Shown one piece after another: positions 15,167 to 22,428 of a DNA stretch of 28,550 bases. The notes beneath the pieces are model-generated. The model was not told the DNA's origin. It did not search any database and saw nothing but the letters and a program-made list of their open reading frames with translations. Origin of the DNA: a virus; the IMG/VR virus record IMGVR_UViG_3300040806_000953, positions 1-28,550 of that record; one strand, 5' to 3'. Numbering within the stretch: the first letter of the stretch is position 1; every line of letters starts with the position of its first letter. The position numbers and the translations under genes were made by a program.

Positions 15167-15528
15167 TAAAACGGTGTCTCCTCGTTATCTTGGTTTCCCT
15201 TCCAATCTTGATGCACCATAGCATAAATTGTTTTAAAGTTTTCATAGGCTTTTGCCAATGCTGGATAATCTTTGCACATATCTTCTACTTTAGCAACACT
15301 CGGCATCTTATCTTCAAACTCTATTTGTTCCCAAGTAATACCGTCTGCCCAATGTGTGTCATCTAATGTTATAGTAGATGTAATAATACTATCAATATCA
15401 ATAGTTGATGTTGTTATATCTCCTACAGATACCCAACTACTATCCATATCATTTGTGCCAGTGACAGTAATAGTATCCGTAGTTCCGTTCATATTAGACA
15501 AATCAATTGTGTATTCATTGTCACTCAT
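15166..15528 (-). CDS. Acidic Thr/Asp-rich unknown protein
   Basis: The protein has 120 residues from ATG 15528, which has AAGGTAATTG upstream; a TTG two codons earlier is less likely. The N-terminal half is a low-complexity, beta-prone stretch rich in Thr, Asp, Ser and Ile (TDTITVTGTNDMDSS; TSTIDIDSIITSTITLDD). The C-terminal half is a compact domain with WEQIEFEDKMPSVAKVEDMC and YPALAKAYENFKTIYAMVHQ. It overlaps the glycosyltransferase gene by eight bases. No function is recognised. Confidence 0.65.
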   Translation of the reverse strand: MSDNEYTIDLSNMNGTTDTITVTGTNDMDSSWVSVGDITTSTIDIDSIITSTITLDDTHWADGITWEQIEFEDKMPSVAKVEDMCKDYPALAKAYENFKTIYAMVHQDWKGNQDNEETPF

Positions 15529-16579
15529 TTGCAATTACCTTATAAAGTTCTGTACCGCTAAAGAAATTCTTGTTTAGTTTAGTACGTTGTTTCTCTAAAG
15601 AAATTTGTAAGTCATCAAAGTTTTCCATATAGTTTACAATCTGTGCAATAACTTTGTCTTTATGATGTAAGTATGCATCATAATCTTCAGTCCACGCACT
15701 TGGATACTTAAACTCAGGTAGTGCCATTTCACTGTAGCTGAGTCTGTCCGGCACCATAGGAATAGCATCTACTAATGTGCCTTCGTACCAACTAATACCA
15801 AGTGTTTCTTGTAGGTTAGCACTAAACACAAGTTTAGCTTCACCTAATAAGTTATGGTATTCGTTCTTTGTAAGTTGTTGTTCTTGACACACTACAAACT
15901 CGTATTGAGGTAAACGCATTGCAAGATCTCTAAAAATATCAACTTGCTTCTCAGGAGCAACACGATGTGGAAAGAGAATAAGATCTCGTTTTTCCATGCC
16001 TTTATACTGTGTTAAACTATTCTTTAGATACTCCATAGGCCAACCTACACGATGTATTCTATTCCAGTCAACTGCATAGTCTTCGTCAAATACATCTGTA
16101 AACATATCAATGTGGAAGTCACTTGCAAAGAAGTTATCATCATAACATTCAAACATTGACATCTCAGCATGTCTTACCCAAGGCTTATCACCTATAAGTC
16201 TACCTAAGAAGTCTTGTGGATCATATGAACCAGCATGCCACAATCCACCAACAGTAATATCAACTTCTAGTAACTCCGCCATATACTTTAATTGTATGAC
16301 ACTAGGGTTCCAAGCATCAGTATATAAAAAGTAGTCACCGTTTTTAATTTCACCATTAGCAAATAGTCTGCTAATTTCTAACATTTGTTGAGACTTATAA
16401 TTATTAGTTCCAGCAAAGTTAAGAAATGCCCCAGGCGTAGTTGCCTGAGGTACTTCTCCGCCACTAATAACCACAACATTATTATTTGTAGACCTCCGCA
16501 GTTGCACTGGAAGATGTTCTTTCCATTGCTTAGTATAACGTGTATCTACTGCTTCAATGTCTACAACGTAGATGGTCAT
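15521..16579 (-). CDS. Glycosyltransferase, GT-B fold (GT4-like)
   Basis: A 352-residue protein with the C-terminal half of a GT4-type GT-B enzyme: FPHRVAPEKQVDIFRDLA, YEFVVCQEQQ, then SANLQETLGISWYEG with the acidic residues that hold a nucleotide-sugar, followed by AIPMVPDRLSYSE. It should transfer a sugar from a nucleotide donor; donor and acceptor are unknown. The N-terminal domain (VVISGGEVPQATTPGAFLNF) is less standard. It is TAATG-coupled to the 70-residue gene upstream. It lies inside the deazaguanine island, and the window also encodes sugar-nucleotide enzymes. DNA, virion or host surface could be the acceptor. Confidence 0.75.
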   Translation of the reverse strand: MTIYVVDIEAVDTRYTKQWKEHLPVQLRRSTNNNVVVISGGEVPQATTPGAFLNFAGTNNYKSQQMLEISRLFANGEIKNGDYFLYTDAWNPSVIQLKYMAELLEVDITVGGLWHAGSYDPQDFLGRLIGDKPWVRHAEMSMFECYDDNFFASDFHIDMFTDVFDEDYAVDWNRIHRVGWPMEYLKNSLTQYKGMEKRDLILFPHRVAPEKQVDIFRDLAMRLPQYEFVVCQEQQLTKNEYHNLLGEAKLVFSANLQETLGISWYEGTLVDAIPMVPDRLSYSEMALPEFKYPSAWTEDYDAYLHHKDKVIAQIVNYMENFDDLQISLEKQRTKLNKNFFSGTELYKVIANE

Positions 16580-16791
16580 TAGTTTCTCCGATTATTGATC
16601 TGACGTCCTTCATTGCGAGCCTTAGCACGAAGCCATCCTTGGTACTTCTGGTACGCAATCCAGTTAGGATCTTCTTTATTATAAAGTGCTTTTTCATTAA
16701 ACACTTTGCCTTCAAATCGACAATAATCTCGAAATGAATCTAAATCGTTGAATACTCTTGTATATGCATTACGATTAAAGTTAATAGTCAT
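16579..16791 (-). CDS. Small conserved phage protein, unknown function
   Basis: A 70-residue basic protein starting MTINFNRNAYTRVFNDLDSF, followed by RDYCRFEGKVFNEKALYN and a C-terminal WLRAKARNEGRQ. From memory it belongs to a family common in marine T4-like phages, with no known role. Its stop overlaps the glycosyltransferase start (TAATG at 16579). Confidence 0.7.
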   Translation of the reverse strand: MTINFNRNAYTRVFNDLDSFRDYCRFEGKVFNEKALYNKEDPNWIAYQKYQGWLRAKARNEGRQINNRRN

Positions 16792-16808
16792 TTTAAATAA
16801 TCCTCTTA

Positions 16809-17222
16809 TTATGACTTAGGGTAATAAATAGAACAGCCATTTTCGCCATCTTCGGCGACATCAATTTCTACAAAGCGGCCAGGGTACTTTGCAGTGATTT
16901 CTTTGTACAAGTCATCTGCAATCATTTCGCAGCTCTTGTGATCCAGTTGGATAACATCTTGTGCATACAACCGTTCCATCCAGCGTTTAAACTGAATGAA
17001 TTCAATATCGCGATCGTTGTGAAACACTTCGATGCGTACTTTAAAGTGAAAGATATGACGATGTGGAATACCTAGGAATGATACATCATCCCAATCGCCG
17101 GTTGCTAGTTTAGGATCAGTGTCCGCACCAGGGTACATATGCACCCCTTCTTTGCGGAATGTAACCCAAATACTGCGTTCTGCTGTTGCCATTGGGACGT
17201 GAATAGTATTTGCTGCTGTCAT
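16809..17222 (-). CDS. queD: QueD/PTPS-like protein (6-carboxytetrahydropterin synthase family)
   Basis: The protein has 137 residues from ATG 17222, which follows a GA-rich ribosome binding stretch; the upstream frame would overlap the promoter leader. Family features are the paired His of PHRHIFHFKV (His54, His56), FIQFKRW in place of the usual DF-xx-LK, LDHKS (Asp94, His95), Glu99 with IADD, and a C-terminal acidic region. His28 could be the third zinc ligand. The Cys that acts in normal QueD, expected between the first His and the HxH, is not seen. It may therefore be a divergent QueD, a pterin-binding relative or an altered enzyme. The folE, queE and dpdA context favours QueD. Own sigma70 promoter upstream. 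Confidence 0.6.
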   Translation of the reverse strand: MTAANTIHVPMATAERSIWVTFRKEGVHMYPGADTDPKLATGDWDDVSFLGIPHRHIFHFKVRIEVFHNDRDIEFIQFKRWMERLYAQDVIQLDHKSCEMIADDLYKEITAKYPGRFVEIDVAEDGENGCSIYYPKS

Positions 17223-17282
17223 AGTTCTCTCTTCTCTTGTTCTGCGTAAAATATAATCATGATATCTCTCTTGCATATTACT

Positions 17283-17311
17283 AGTATATGTTCACTTTAG
17301 AACTTTGTCAA
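17283..17311 (-). promoter_or_regulatory. Sigma70-type promoter for the queD segment
   Basis: TTGACA (17306-17311) and TATACT (17283-17288) on the minus strand are separated by 17 bases. The -35 box lies in the last codons of the upstream 173-residue gene (Leu-Asp-Lys). The spacer has CTAAA at the same position as in the folE and dsbA promoters. Confidence 0.75.
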
Positions 17312-17813
17312 GGCTATATTTTCTCCAATCCGTAAATTTATTACGGTCCATCAAATCATGCAGGCTATGGCACCAGACGCCTGGGTTACTTTTTCTAAAG
17401 CCTTTGTCATCTATTTTTAACATAGCATTATAACCCCATTGTTCGATAAAGGGTACTACAACACGTAGTTGCGGAATAAAATCATCATACTCTACTAGTG
17501 ATCCATCTAAGAACCATTCTAAATTAATAGTACTTGGAATGTCTAAACTACATAAGTATCCTTTAACTAAGAATTTTGAAATAAACTTTTCCCATCTTTC
17601 AAAGTCATCTGCCTTTGTAGGGTTGTAGCTATGATTTGCACCAAAGAATATATGTTCACAATCGTTTTGTTTATAAAACTTTATAATTTGATTATGGTCA
17701 TGTATACCGGTTACGAACAGTGTCTTTTTACCGAACGCAGGTGTTTTTTCGACTTCGACGCCGACAAACAATTTTACATTATCGATTTCGCCTGTTTTGT
17801 ATTCTCTTTTCAT
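17292..17813 (-). CDS. Unknown protein in the deazaguanine island
   Basis: A 173-residue protein with VKLFVGVEVEKTPAFGKKTL, FVTGIHDHNQIIKFYKQNDC, EHIFFGANHSYNP, and later LCSLDIPSTINLEWFLDG and FIEQWGYNAMLKIDDKGF. The alternating hydrophobic strands and helices suggest an alpha/beta (possibly barrel-like) fold, but no family is recognised. Several His, Asp and Glu residues could bind metal. Its start overlaps the preceding gene as ATGA. It lies between dpdA and queD, so a role linked to deazaguanine metabolism is possible but unproven. Confidence 0.7.
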   Translation of the reverse strand: MKREYKTGEIDNVKLFVGVEVEKTPAFGKKTLFVTGIHDHNQIIKFYKQNDCEHIFFGANHSYNPTKADDFERWEKFISKFLVKGYLCSLDIPSTINLEWFLDGSLVEYDDFIPQLRVVVPFIEQWGYNAMLKIDDKGFRKSNPGVWCHSLHDLMDRNKFTDWRKYSLDKVLK

Positions 17814-18013
17814 TTTAGTGCCTTTAATTCATTTTCTAATCTGTGTATTTCGTCTTTAAACCAAAGTTTTTGAGTTTTCATCCGATTAATTACAAACTCA
17901 TCATCACGCTTACTATAACATACTTTTATCTCATTGTCAAGCTCTCTATGTTTTCGATATAGTTCCTGTAAGTATGATGCTAATTTATTATGCTTATCTG
18001 TAAATTCAGTCAT
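17810..18013 (-). CDS. Small coiled-coil-like unknown protein
   Basis: The protein has 67 residues from ATG 18013 (MTEFTDKHNKLASYLQELYR); a GTG four codons upstream is an alternative start. The sequence is almost entirely charged helix, with heptad-like spacing in ELYRKHRELDNEIKVC and WFKDEIHRLENELKALK, so a coiled coil is likely. It overlaps the 58-residue gene upstream by eight bases and the next gene by four (ATGA). Confidence 0.65.
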   Translation of the reverse strand: MTEFTDKHNKLASYLQELYRKHRELDNEIKVCYSKRDDEFVINRMKTQKLWFKDEIHRLENELKALK

Positions 18014-18182
18014 TACGACGACCACTTTTTAAGTTATATAATTCATTTTGCATCATAAATTTTTGTCCTTCGAACTGTTTAATTTTATCCTCAGAGTACT
18101 TATTATCTTTCATAGTAACTATTAGCATTTCTAATTCAGAAATTGAATCTTCTAAAAATTTAGTTTTATCATTAGTATTCAT
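18006..18182 (-). CDS. 58-residue helical protein after dpdA
   Basis: A 58-residue protein starting MNTNDKTKFLEDSISELEML, helical and charged throughout, ending NLKSGRRND. Its ATG overlaps the dpdA TGA (ATGA at 18179-18182) and its end overlaps the next gene. It is similar in size and composition to the 67-residue protein that follows, so the pair may be partners or old duplicates. Function unknown. Confidence 0.7.
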   Translation of the reverse strand: MNTNDKTKFLEDSISELEMLIVTMKDNKYSEDKIKQFEGQKFMMQNELYNLKSGRRND

Positions 18183-19633
18183 TCAAATAATTCTCCAAAT
18201 TTAGTTTGTGCATTTACAGTCTTTTTACCGATAGCACCACGAGTTCCGATGATACTCATCCAAAAGCGTGAATAATCTTCTATAAGTGCTTCAGCACGAT
18301 CTCTGCTATCAGTAGCAAAAATTTCATTAACTATATCTTTAAAGTATAATCTATCAAACCTTTCTTCAACAAGCATCTTAGGTACAATACCGTTATCGTA
18401 TTGTCTATTTGCTTCTTGCACAGCATTAATATGCATCCATACATTATGACCCATCATTAGTGCATAGGAAAAGCTATCCCAAGATGTCTTTCCTTCCTTA
18501 CCAATTTTGTTTAAGTCACCTGGGCCGTAAATACAAATATCTTTTGCAGTCATACCTGTTGTTATAGGACTATCTTTAAAACTAGGATGTTTACCTTCTC
18601 TTACAAATGCTTGACTAAATGGTGTTGTATCTTGTGAAAGTCCTTTATCGTCGATACTCGGCACCATTCGATACACCCATTTAGTTCGATCTTGAGTTTC
18701 AAGTTCGCAATAGATTTGTCCATTCGCGGTTGCAAGGAAAGGACTAGCACAATCAAATGTGGCAGTAAAGTTTTCATTGTGATGTTTCCTAACAGCTCGT
18801 TGAATATCAGTTAATAATGTAGCCCACTCTAGTTTACTTGTACCTAAGAAGTGCATTACATCATGTACTCCTTTTTCGAGTAATCCGTCAAACCGTAGTG
18901 CTACTAATCTTTTGAGTACTAAGTGTACATCGCACATGTTTTGTCCGCCCATTGACCACCCATTAAAGTGTGTGTCGGGGTATTGTTTAGGATCGCAATA
19001 GTCTTTCATCTGTTGATACCAGTCTTCGGCATCAGCATGATTCTCGCCTTGTAAAACATTTAACAATTTACAAGCACCAGTTCTGTGTTTCATCCAGTAG
19101 TCATTGTTGATACGTGTTGCGGCAACTGCTTCTGCGTATGTACTAATACCTGTTGCTTTTGCACCTTCTGGTGAACGTGCTACCCAGGCTGGAATATCAA
19201 GTACCATTCCGTAGTCCATGTACGCATCCATCCAACGTAACACACCGTCACGTTTCTTTTGAGCCTTTGGACAGTTAGGATCTTTCCAATCGCCTTCCCA
19301 AACACCCTTACCAATTTGGAAGCCACCTGAGTCACCTAGTAACCAAGTGTTTTCTCTATCTCTATTACGCACCATGTCTTCTTTAGGAACGTGCTTGGTT
19401 GTGTCTAAGTCAGCATGTCCGGCACTATACAAACTCCATTTGTAAGTAAACTGGCCTTCTTGTGCGTTTAGATAGTTTAGACTTTCAACACCATGTGCGA
19501 GGTTGCTAGGTATTCTGGACTTATCCACGTATTCGTCATACCGTTGCTTGCCTACATAAGTTGCATAAAAGCCGCTTAGTGCAGGAAGAAAACGTGCATA
19601 ATCATGTTGTGTTGCGGTTAAGTCTTTGTTCAT
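18179..19633 (-). CDS. dpdA: DNA 7-deazaguanine transglycosylase (DpdA, TGT-like)
   Basis: A 484-residue tRNA-guanine transglycosylase relative. The TGT signature LLGDSGGFQIGKG gives the first catalytic Asp101, and FDCASPFLATANG gives the nucleophile Asp294, matching FDCxxPTRxARNG of TGT. A Gly-rich segment NGWSMGGQNM lies between them. The CxCxxC zinc site of true TGT is not seen, which suits DpdA enzymes acting on DNA. It would swap guanine for a 7-deazaguanine base in phage DNA, often to escape restriction. folE, queD-like and queE are in the same island. It is TAATG-coupled to the sliding clamp gene. A tRNA target is the alternative but less likely. Confidence 0.85.
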   Translation of the reverse strand: MNKDLTATQHDYARFLPALSGFYATYVGKQRYDEYVDKSRIPSNLAHGVESLNYLNAQEGQFTYKWSLYSAGHADLDTTKHVPKEDMVRNRDRENTWLLGDSGGFQIGKGVWEGDWKDPNCPKAQKKRDGVLRWMDAYMDYGMVLDIPAWVARSPEGAKATGISTYAEAVAATRINNDYWMKHRTGACKLLNVLQGENHADAEDWYQQMKDYCDPKQYPDTHFNGWSMGGQNMCDVHLVLKRLVALRFDGLLEKGVHDVMHFLGTSKLEWATLLTDIQRAVRKHHNENFTATFDCASPFLATANGQIYCELETQDRTKWVYRMVPSIDDKGLSQDTTPFSQAFVREGKHPSFKDSPITTGMTAKDICIYGPGDLNKIGKEGKTSWDSFSYALMMGHNVWMHINAVQEANRQYDNGIVPKMLVEERFDRLYFKDIVNEIFATDSRDRAEALIEDYSRFWMSIIGTRGAIGKKTVNAQTKFGELFE

Positions 19634-20361
19634 TACTTACTCTGCGCCGGAAGAATGTAGTCATATGTTGCCATACCTGAGTTTACACTAATCTTCATTG
19701 CACCTTGATCTGAAATACTCATAGTAATGTCACCATTTAAATTAAGCACAGCCTGCACCTGTGCAACTGGCCAACTCCATGTATGTGCTAATGTACCTTC
19801 AACACCTTTATGAAAGTCAAACTCGCCTGCGTGTGTACTTGCATCACCAAAGCTGAATACCAAGTTACCATTTTTAGTTGTAACATTAAATGTAGGTTCT
19901 TCTGAATGTGCTGCACTTTGTAGTTTCATCCTTGTAATTGCTTCAATACTAGGACTAAACTCTACTGCCCAGGCAGCACCTTTGAACTTGACAGTTTTTA
20001 GTTTCTCTTCAATGATTGCTTTGTTCATAAAGCGATAATCATTTTGAAAGTCGCCTGCTGCATTTTCAAAGTGAATGTGAGTTGGAATAGTTTCGCCGTT
20101 GCGTTCTGCTTGTACTACATCAATCTTAGCATCTTTCTGATACTCTGGATTCTTTAAATGTAGTGCTAACTTGTCTAAGTTAGGCATACCAAATGTACCT
20201 GTAAACTCTGTTACTGGAGTTGTTGTTTCTGCTGATAAAATAACAGAACGATCTTCTGCCATACTGTCAATTGATGTACTTGTGTCTGCTGTTACTTTAA
20301 CTAATGACAAAAAACCTAGTGCATGTGTATGTGCAACTACGTCTTGTAAGATATCTTTCAT
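19633..20361 (-). CDS. 45: Sliding clamp (T4 gp45-like)
   Basis: A 242-residue protein near the size of T4 gp45 (228). It resembles phage clamps in overall build: two similar halves, each with helices and sheets, containing FGMPNLDKLALHLKNP, FKGAAWAVEFSPSIEAITRM and a C-terminal MKISVNSGMATYDYILPA that is typical of marine T4-like clamps. It would ring DNA as a trimer and hold the polymerase. GGAGAAACAAT precedes the start, which overlaps the epimerase stop (ATGA). Its stop overlaps the dpdA start. No clamp-loader genes are in the window. Confidence 0.82.
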   Translation of the reverse strand: MKDILQDVVAHTHALGFLSLVKVTADTSTSIDSMAEDRSVILSAETTTPVTEFTGTFGMPNLDKLALHLKNPEYQKDAKIDVVQAERNGETIPTHIHFENAAGDFQNDYRFMNKAIIEEKLKTVKFKGAAWAVEFSPSIEAITRMKLQSAAHSEEPTFNVTTKNGNLVFSFGDASTHAGEFDFHKGVEGTLAHTWSWPVAQVQAVLNLNGDITMSISDQGAMKISVNSGMATYDYILPAQSK

Positions 20362-21113
20362 ATTGTTTCTCCGTTGAATAAGTTTATTATATTATCTAAG
20401 TTGTTGTTTGTCAAGAACTTTTCTACCGAATATTTAGGTTTAAAGCCCAATGATGACATTTTTTCTGTATTAGCGCAAGTAAAATTACGCTCTCCTAGGG
20501 TATTTAGACGCACTGGTAAGTCCGGTGCTAAGTCTTGGATCCTAATAGGAACTCCAGTACCAATATCAATAGTACCTTTAATATAGTTTTTATCAATTAG
20601 TAATTCTATAGCATCTAATACATCTTCTAAATGAATAAAGTCTCTATAGTGTGTTGTTGTATATTCTAATACATTGTTTAATAATTTATTAAAAAACATA
20701 TTATCTCTCGGACAGTTGTCGCTGTACACTGTGTGGAAACGCATTCCTAATGTGTTAGGATAACGTTCAGCAAGTTCTTCTATTATATACTTACTTGCCG
20801 CATAAGGGTTCAAATCGGGCTCGTAAGCACTCGAACTACTTGCATATAGTATACGTGTATCGGGATAGCGTTCAAATAAGCGTCTGCTTACTTCTACGTT
20901 ATTGTTCCAGTAACTTGCAGGATCTTTAAGGCTCTCACGTACTCCGCTTTTACCAGCCAAGTGTATAATTAAATCAAATTCTTCGTTAAAGTCTACGTCT
21001 AATAAATCATCACCGTCTACAAGATCAAACCCGATTACTTGATTATTTTTGCGAAGTCGTTCTAATAGTGCAGAGCCGATAAATCCTCTATACCCTGTTA
21101 ACATAATTTTCAT
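20358..21113 (-). CDS. NAD-dependent epimerase/dehydratase (extended SDR)
   Basis: A 251-residue short-chain dehydrogenase of the extended, sugar-nucleotide type. The Rossmann motif is TGYRGFIGS (Gly7, Gly10, Gly13). ASSSS (91-95) and YAASK (Tyr104, Lys108) form the catalytic triad. IIHLAGKSGV and RFHTVY are family features. It is shorter than normal epimerases (about 310-340). The substrate, perhaps a GDP- or UDP-sugar, is unknown. GGAGGATTTTAA before the ATG is a strong ribosome binding site. It overlaps the phosphomannomutase gene by 26 bases and the clamp by four, so sugar and replication genes share a message. Confidence 0.83.
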   Translation of the reverse strand: MKIMLTGYRGFIGSALLERLRKNNQVIGFDLVDGDDLLDVDFNEEFDLIIHLAGKSGVRESLKDPASYWNNNVEVSRRLFERYPDTRILYASSSSAYEPDLNPYAASKYIIEELAERYPNTLGMRFHTVYSDNCPRDNMFFNKLLNNVLEYTTTHYRDFIHLEDVLDAIELLIDKNYIKGTIDIGTGVPIRIQDLAPDLPVRLNTLGERNFTCANTEKMSSLGFKPKYSVEKFLTNNNLDNIINLFNGETI

Positions 21114-21798
21114 TTAAAATCCTCCATGTATCTTGCCAGTCTTTTACATTGTGCGACCTACTTGGGTGTTTTAATATTTTAGCCAACGGATAGTCATTAC
21201 CACCTTGTTCTGTCTTATCACCAAAGAATATAATTCGATCGAAGGAACTGAAATCTTTTATAATTTGCGATTTATCAAATCCAGTAGGATAGATATCAAT
21301 ACCAGTCTCGCCCCCAACTGCTGCTGTTAAGTCTTTGTAATCGAGATTAACTTGAAATGCAATACTTTCACGCTCTCTATATTCTAAGTCGTGTTTGATA
21401 TAATCTTTTCGTTGTTCTAATGTACAATTACGTCCTACAACACTAAAATTCAAACATCCGGGTCGCTGTTCGATATGGTTGCCTGTCCTTAATGAAAAAC
21501 TACTGGTTTGTAACCAGCCTTGCAAAAATGTTATTAAACTTTCTGGTGCAGTCCAATTGTTAGAACGTATGTTAACGCCGCGACTATAAACATCATTTCC
21601 AGAACAGTTATACGCAACCTTTACTGTATTATATAACTCTTCTCCTAACTGTTCGACAGTTTTATCTTTATCAGAACCTGTAACTAAGTATACATCATGT
21701 GTATTGCAGAATTCAAGAAAGAATTTACTAAACTTTAGATCAATAGATTGTCTGCTTGGCGTAAGTGTACCGTCTACATCAAATACAAATTTATTCAT
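21088..21798 (-). CDS. Phosphomannomutase, eukaryote-type (HAD superfamily)
   Basis: A 236-residue HAD phosphatase-fold protein resembling eukaryotic phosphomannomutase. The catalytic DVDGT is at 7-11 (Asp7, Asp9). Characteristic PMM segments follow: NCSGNDVY, RPGCLNFSVVGR (112-123), DIYPTGFDKSQ (168-178) and FFGDKTEQGGND (191-202). It should convert mannose-6-phosphate to mannose-1-phosphate, or a related hexose, for GDP-sugar synthesis. This form is typical of eukaryotes and is otherwise uncommon in bacteria, so a horizontal origin is likely. Its start overlaps the 58-residue gene upstream (ATGA), and it runs into the epimerase gene. Confidence 0.85.
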   Translation of the reverse strand: MNKFVFDVDGTLTPSRQSIDLKFSKFFLEFCNTHDVYLVTGSDKDKTVEQLGEELYNTVKVAYNCSGNDVYSRGVNIRSNNWTAPESLITFLQGWLQTSSFSLRTGNHIEQRPGCLNFSVVGRNCTLEQRKDYIKHDLEYRERESIAFQVNLDYKDLTAAVGGETGIDIYPTGFDKSQIIKDFSSFDRIIFFGDKTEQGGNDYPLAKILKHPSRSHNVKDWQDTWRILNENYVNRV

Positions 21799-21971
21799 AA
21801 ATTTAACTTACTAACGCATAGAGTACGTTCATTAATTACAAGTTTATCTAATTCAGTTTGTGCAACTAAACATTCTTTTTCTGTGTTAAACGTATCATAA
21901 TGAGTATATTTTAGTTCGCAATTATCGTCTAAACATACATTAGTACTAATAACAAATAATATCCACATCAT
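21795..21971 (-). CDS. 58-residue Cys-containing small protein
   Basis: A 58-residue protein starting MMWILFVISTNVCLDDNCEL, with four Cys (13, 18, 34, 52). The short hydrophobic N-terminus could be a weak signal or membrane anchor; the paired Cys would then suit disulfides outside the cytoplasm. Both ends are ATGA overlaps, with the cytidylyltransferase and phosphomannomutase genes, which supports translation. It is not recognised, though similar small Cys proteins occur in other marine T4-like phages, from memory. Confidence 0.7.
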   Translation of the reverse strand: MMWILFVISTNVCLDDNCELKYTHYDTFNTEKECLVAQTELDKLVINERTLCVSKLNL

Positions 21972-22378
21972 ACTTCACATACTCTTTTTCTTAGATCACT
22001 TGTGCTAAATCTGTGATCACGTTTGTTGAAATGTAATTCTATTCCACGCTTACGGCATGTATCTTTTCCAGTAAACTCACCTTCTTTATATTCTTCGCCT
22101 AAGAATCGCACATCTATTTGAAACAGTTCTAGTATATCAATCAAGTCTTGTTCTGTTTGATAAGGCACAATTTCATCTACAAATTTAAGTGCATTAAGTT
22201 GTGCATAGCGTTCTACCATAGTTTGTACAGGTTTGTTTTTTGTATCAGGTCTATCAATTGTAGGATCACTTTGCAGTCCTACAATAAGATAATCGCAATT
22301 TGCTTTAGCTTCACGTAACATGCCGATATGTCCTGCGTGAAGTAAATCAAATGTACTACATGTAAATCCTACTTTCAT
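21968..22378 (-). CDS. Cytidylyltransferase-like nucleotidyltransferase (TagD-like)
   Basis: A 136-residue nucleotidyltransferase of the HxGH class. TCSTFDLLHAGHIGML carries HAGH (14-17), and the C-terminal FSTSDLRKR matches the (I/V)STSxLRKR signature. Length and order fit glycerol-3-phosphate cytidylyltransferase (TagD, about 130). It would couple CTP with a phosphorylated alcohol or sugar; other phosphorylated substrates are possible. AGGAGTGTAAT precedes the ATG, and a sigma70-type promoter lies just upstream. It is the first gene of a message that includes the sugar genes and the clamp. Confidence 0.85.
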   Translation of the reverse strand: MKVGFTCSTFDLLHAGHIGMLREAKANCDYLIVGLQSDPTIDRPDTKNKPVQTMVERYAQLNALKFVDEIVPYQTEQDLIDILELFQIDVRFLGEEYKEGEFTGKDTCRKRGIELHFNKRDHRFSTSDLRKRVCEV

Positions 22379-22399
22379 ATTACACTCCTATAATATCTT

Positions 22400-22428
22400 A
22401 TAATACTATATTTAGATCAAGATGTCAA
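22400..22428 (-). promoter_or_regulatory. Sigma70-type promoter for the sugar/clamp/dpdA message
   Basis: TTGACA (22423-22428) and TATTAT (22400-22405) on the minus strand are separated by 17 bases, with CTAAATA in the spacer at positions 8-14. The -35 box overlaps the first codons of the plus-strand gene starting at 22422. This promoter could drive the whole run from the cytidylyltransferase to dpdA, since all these genes overlap. Confidence 0.7.
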
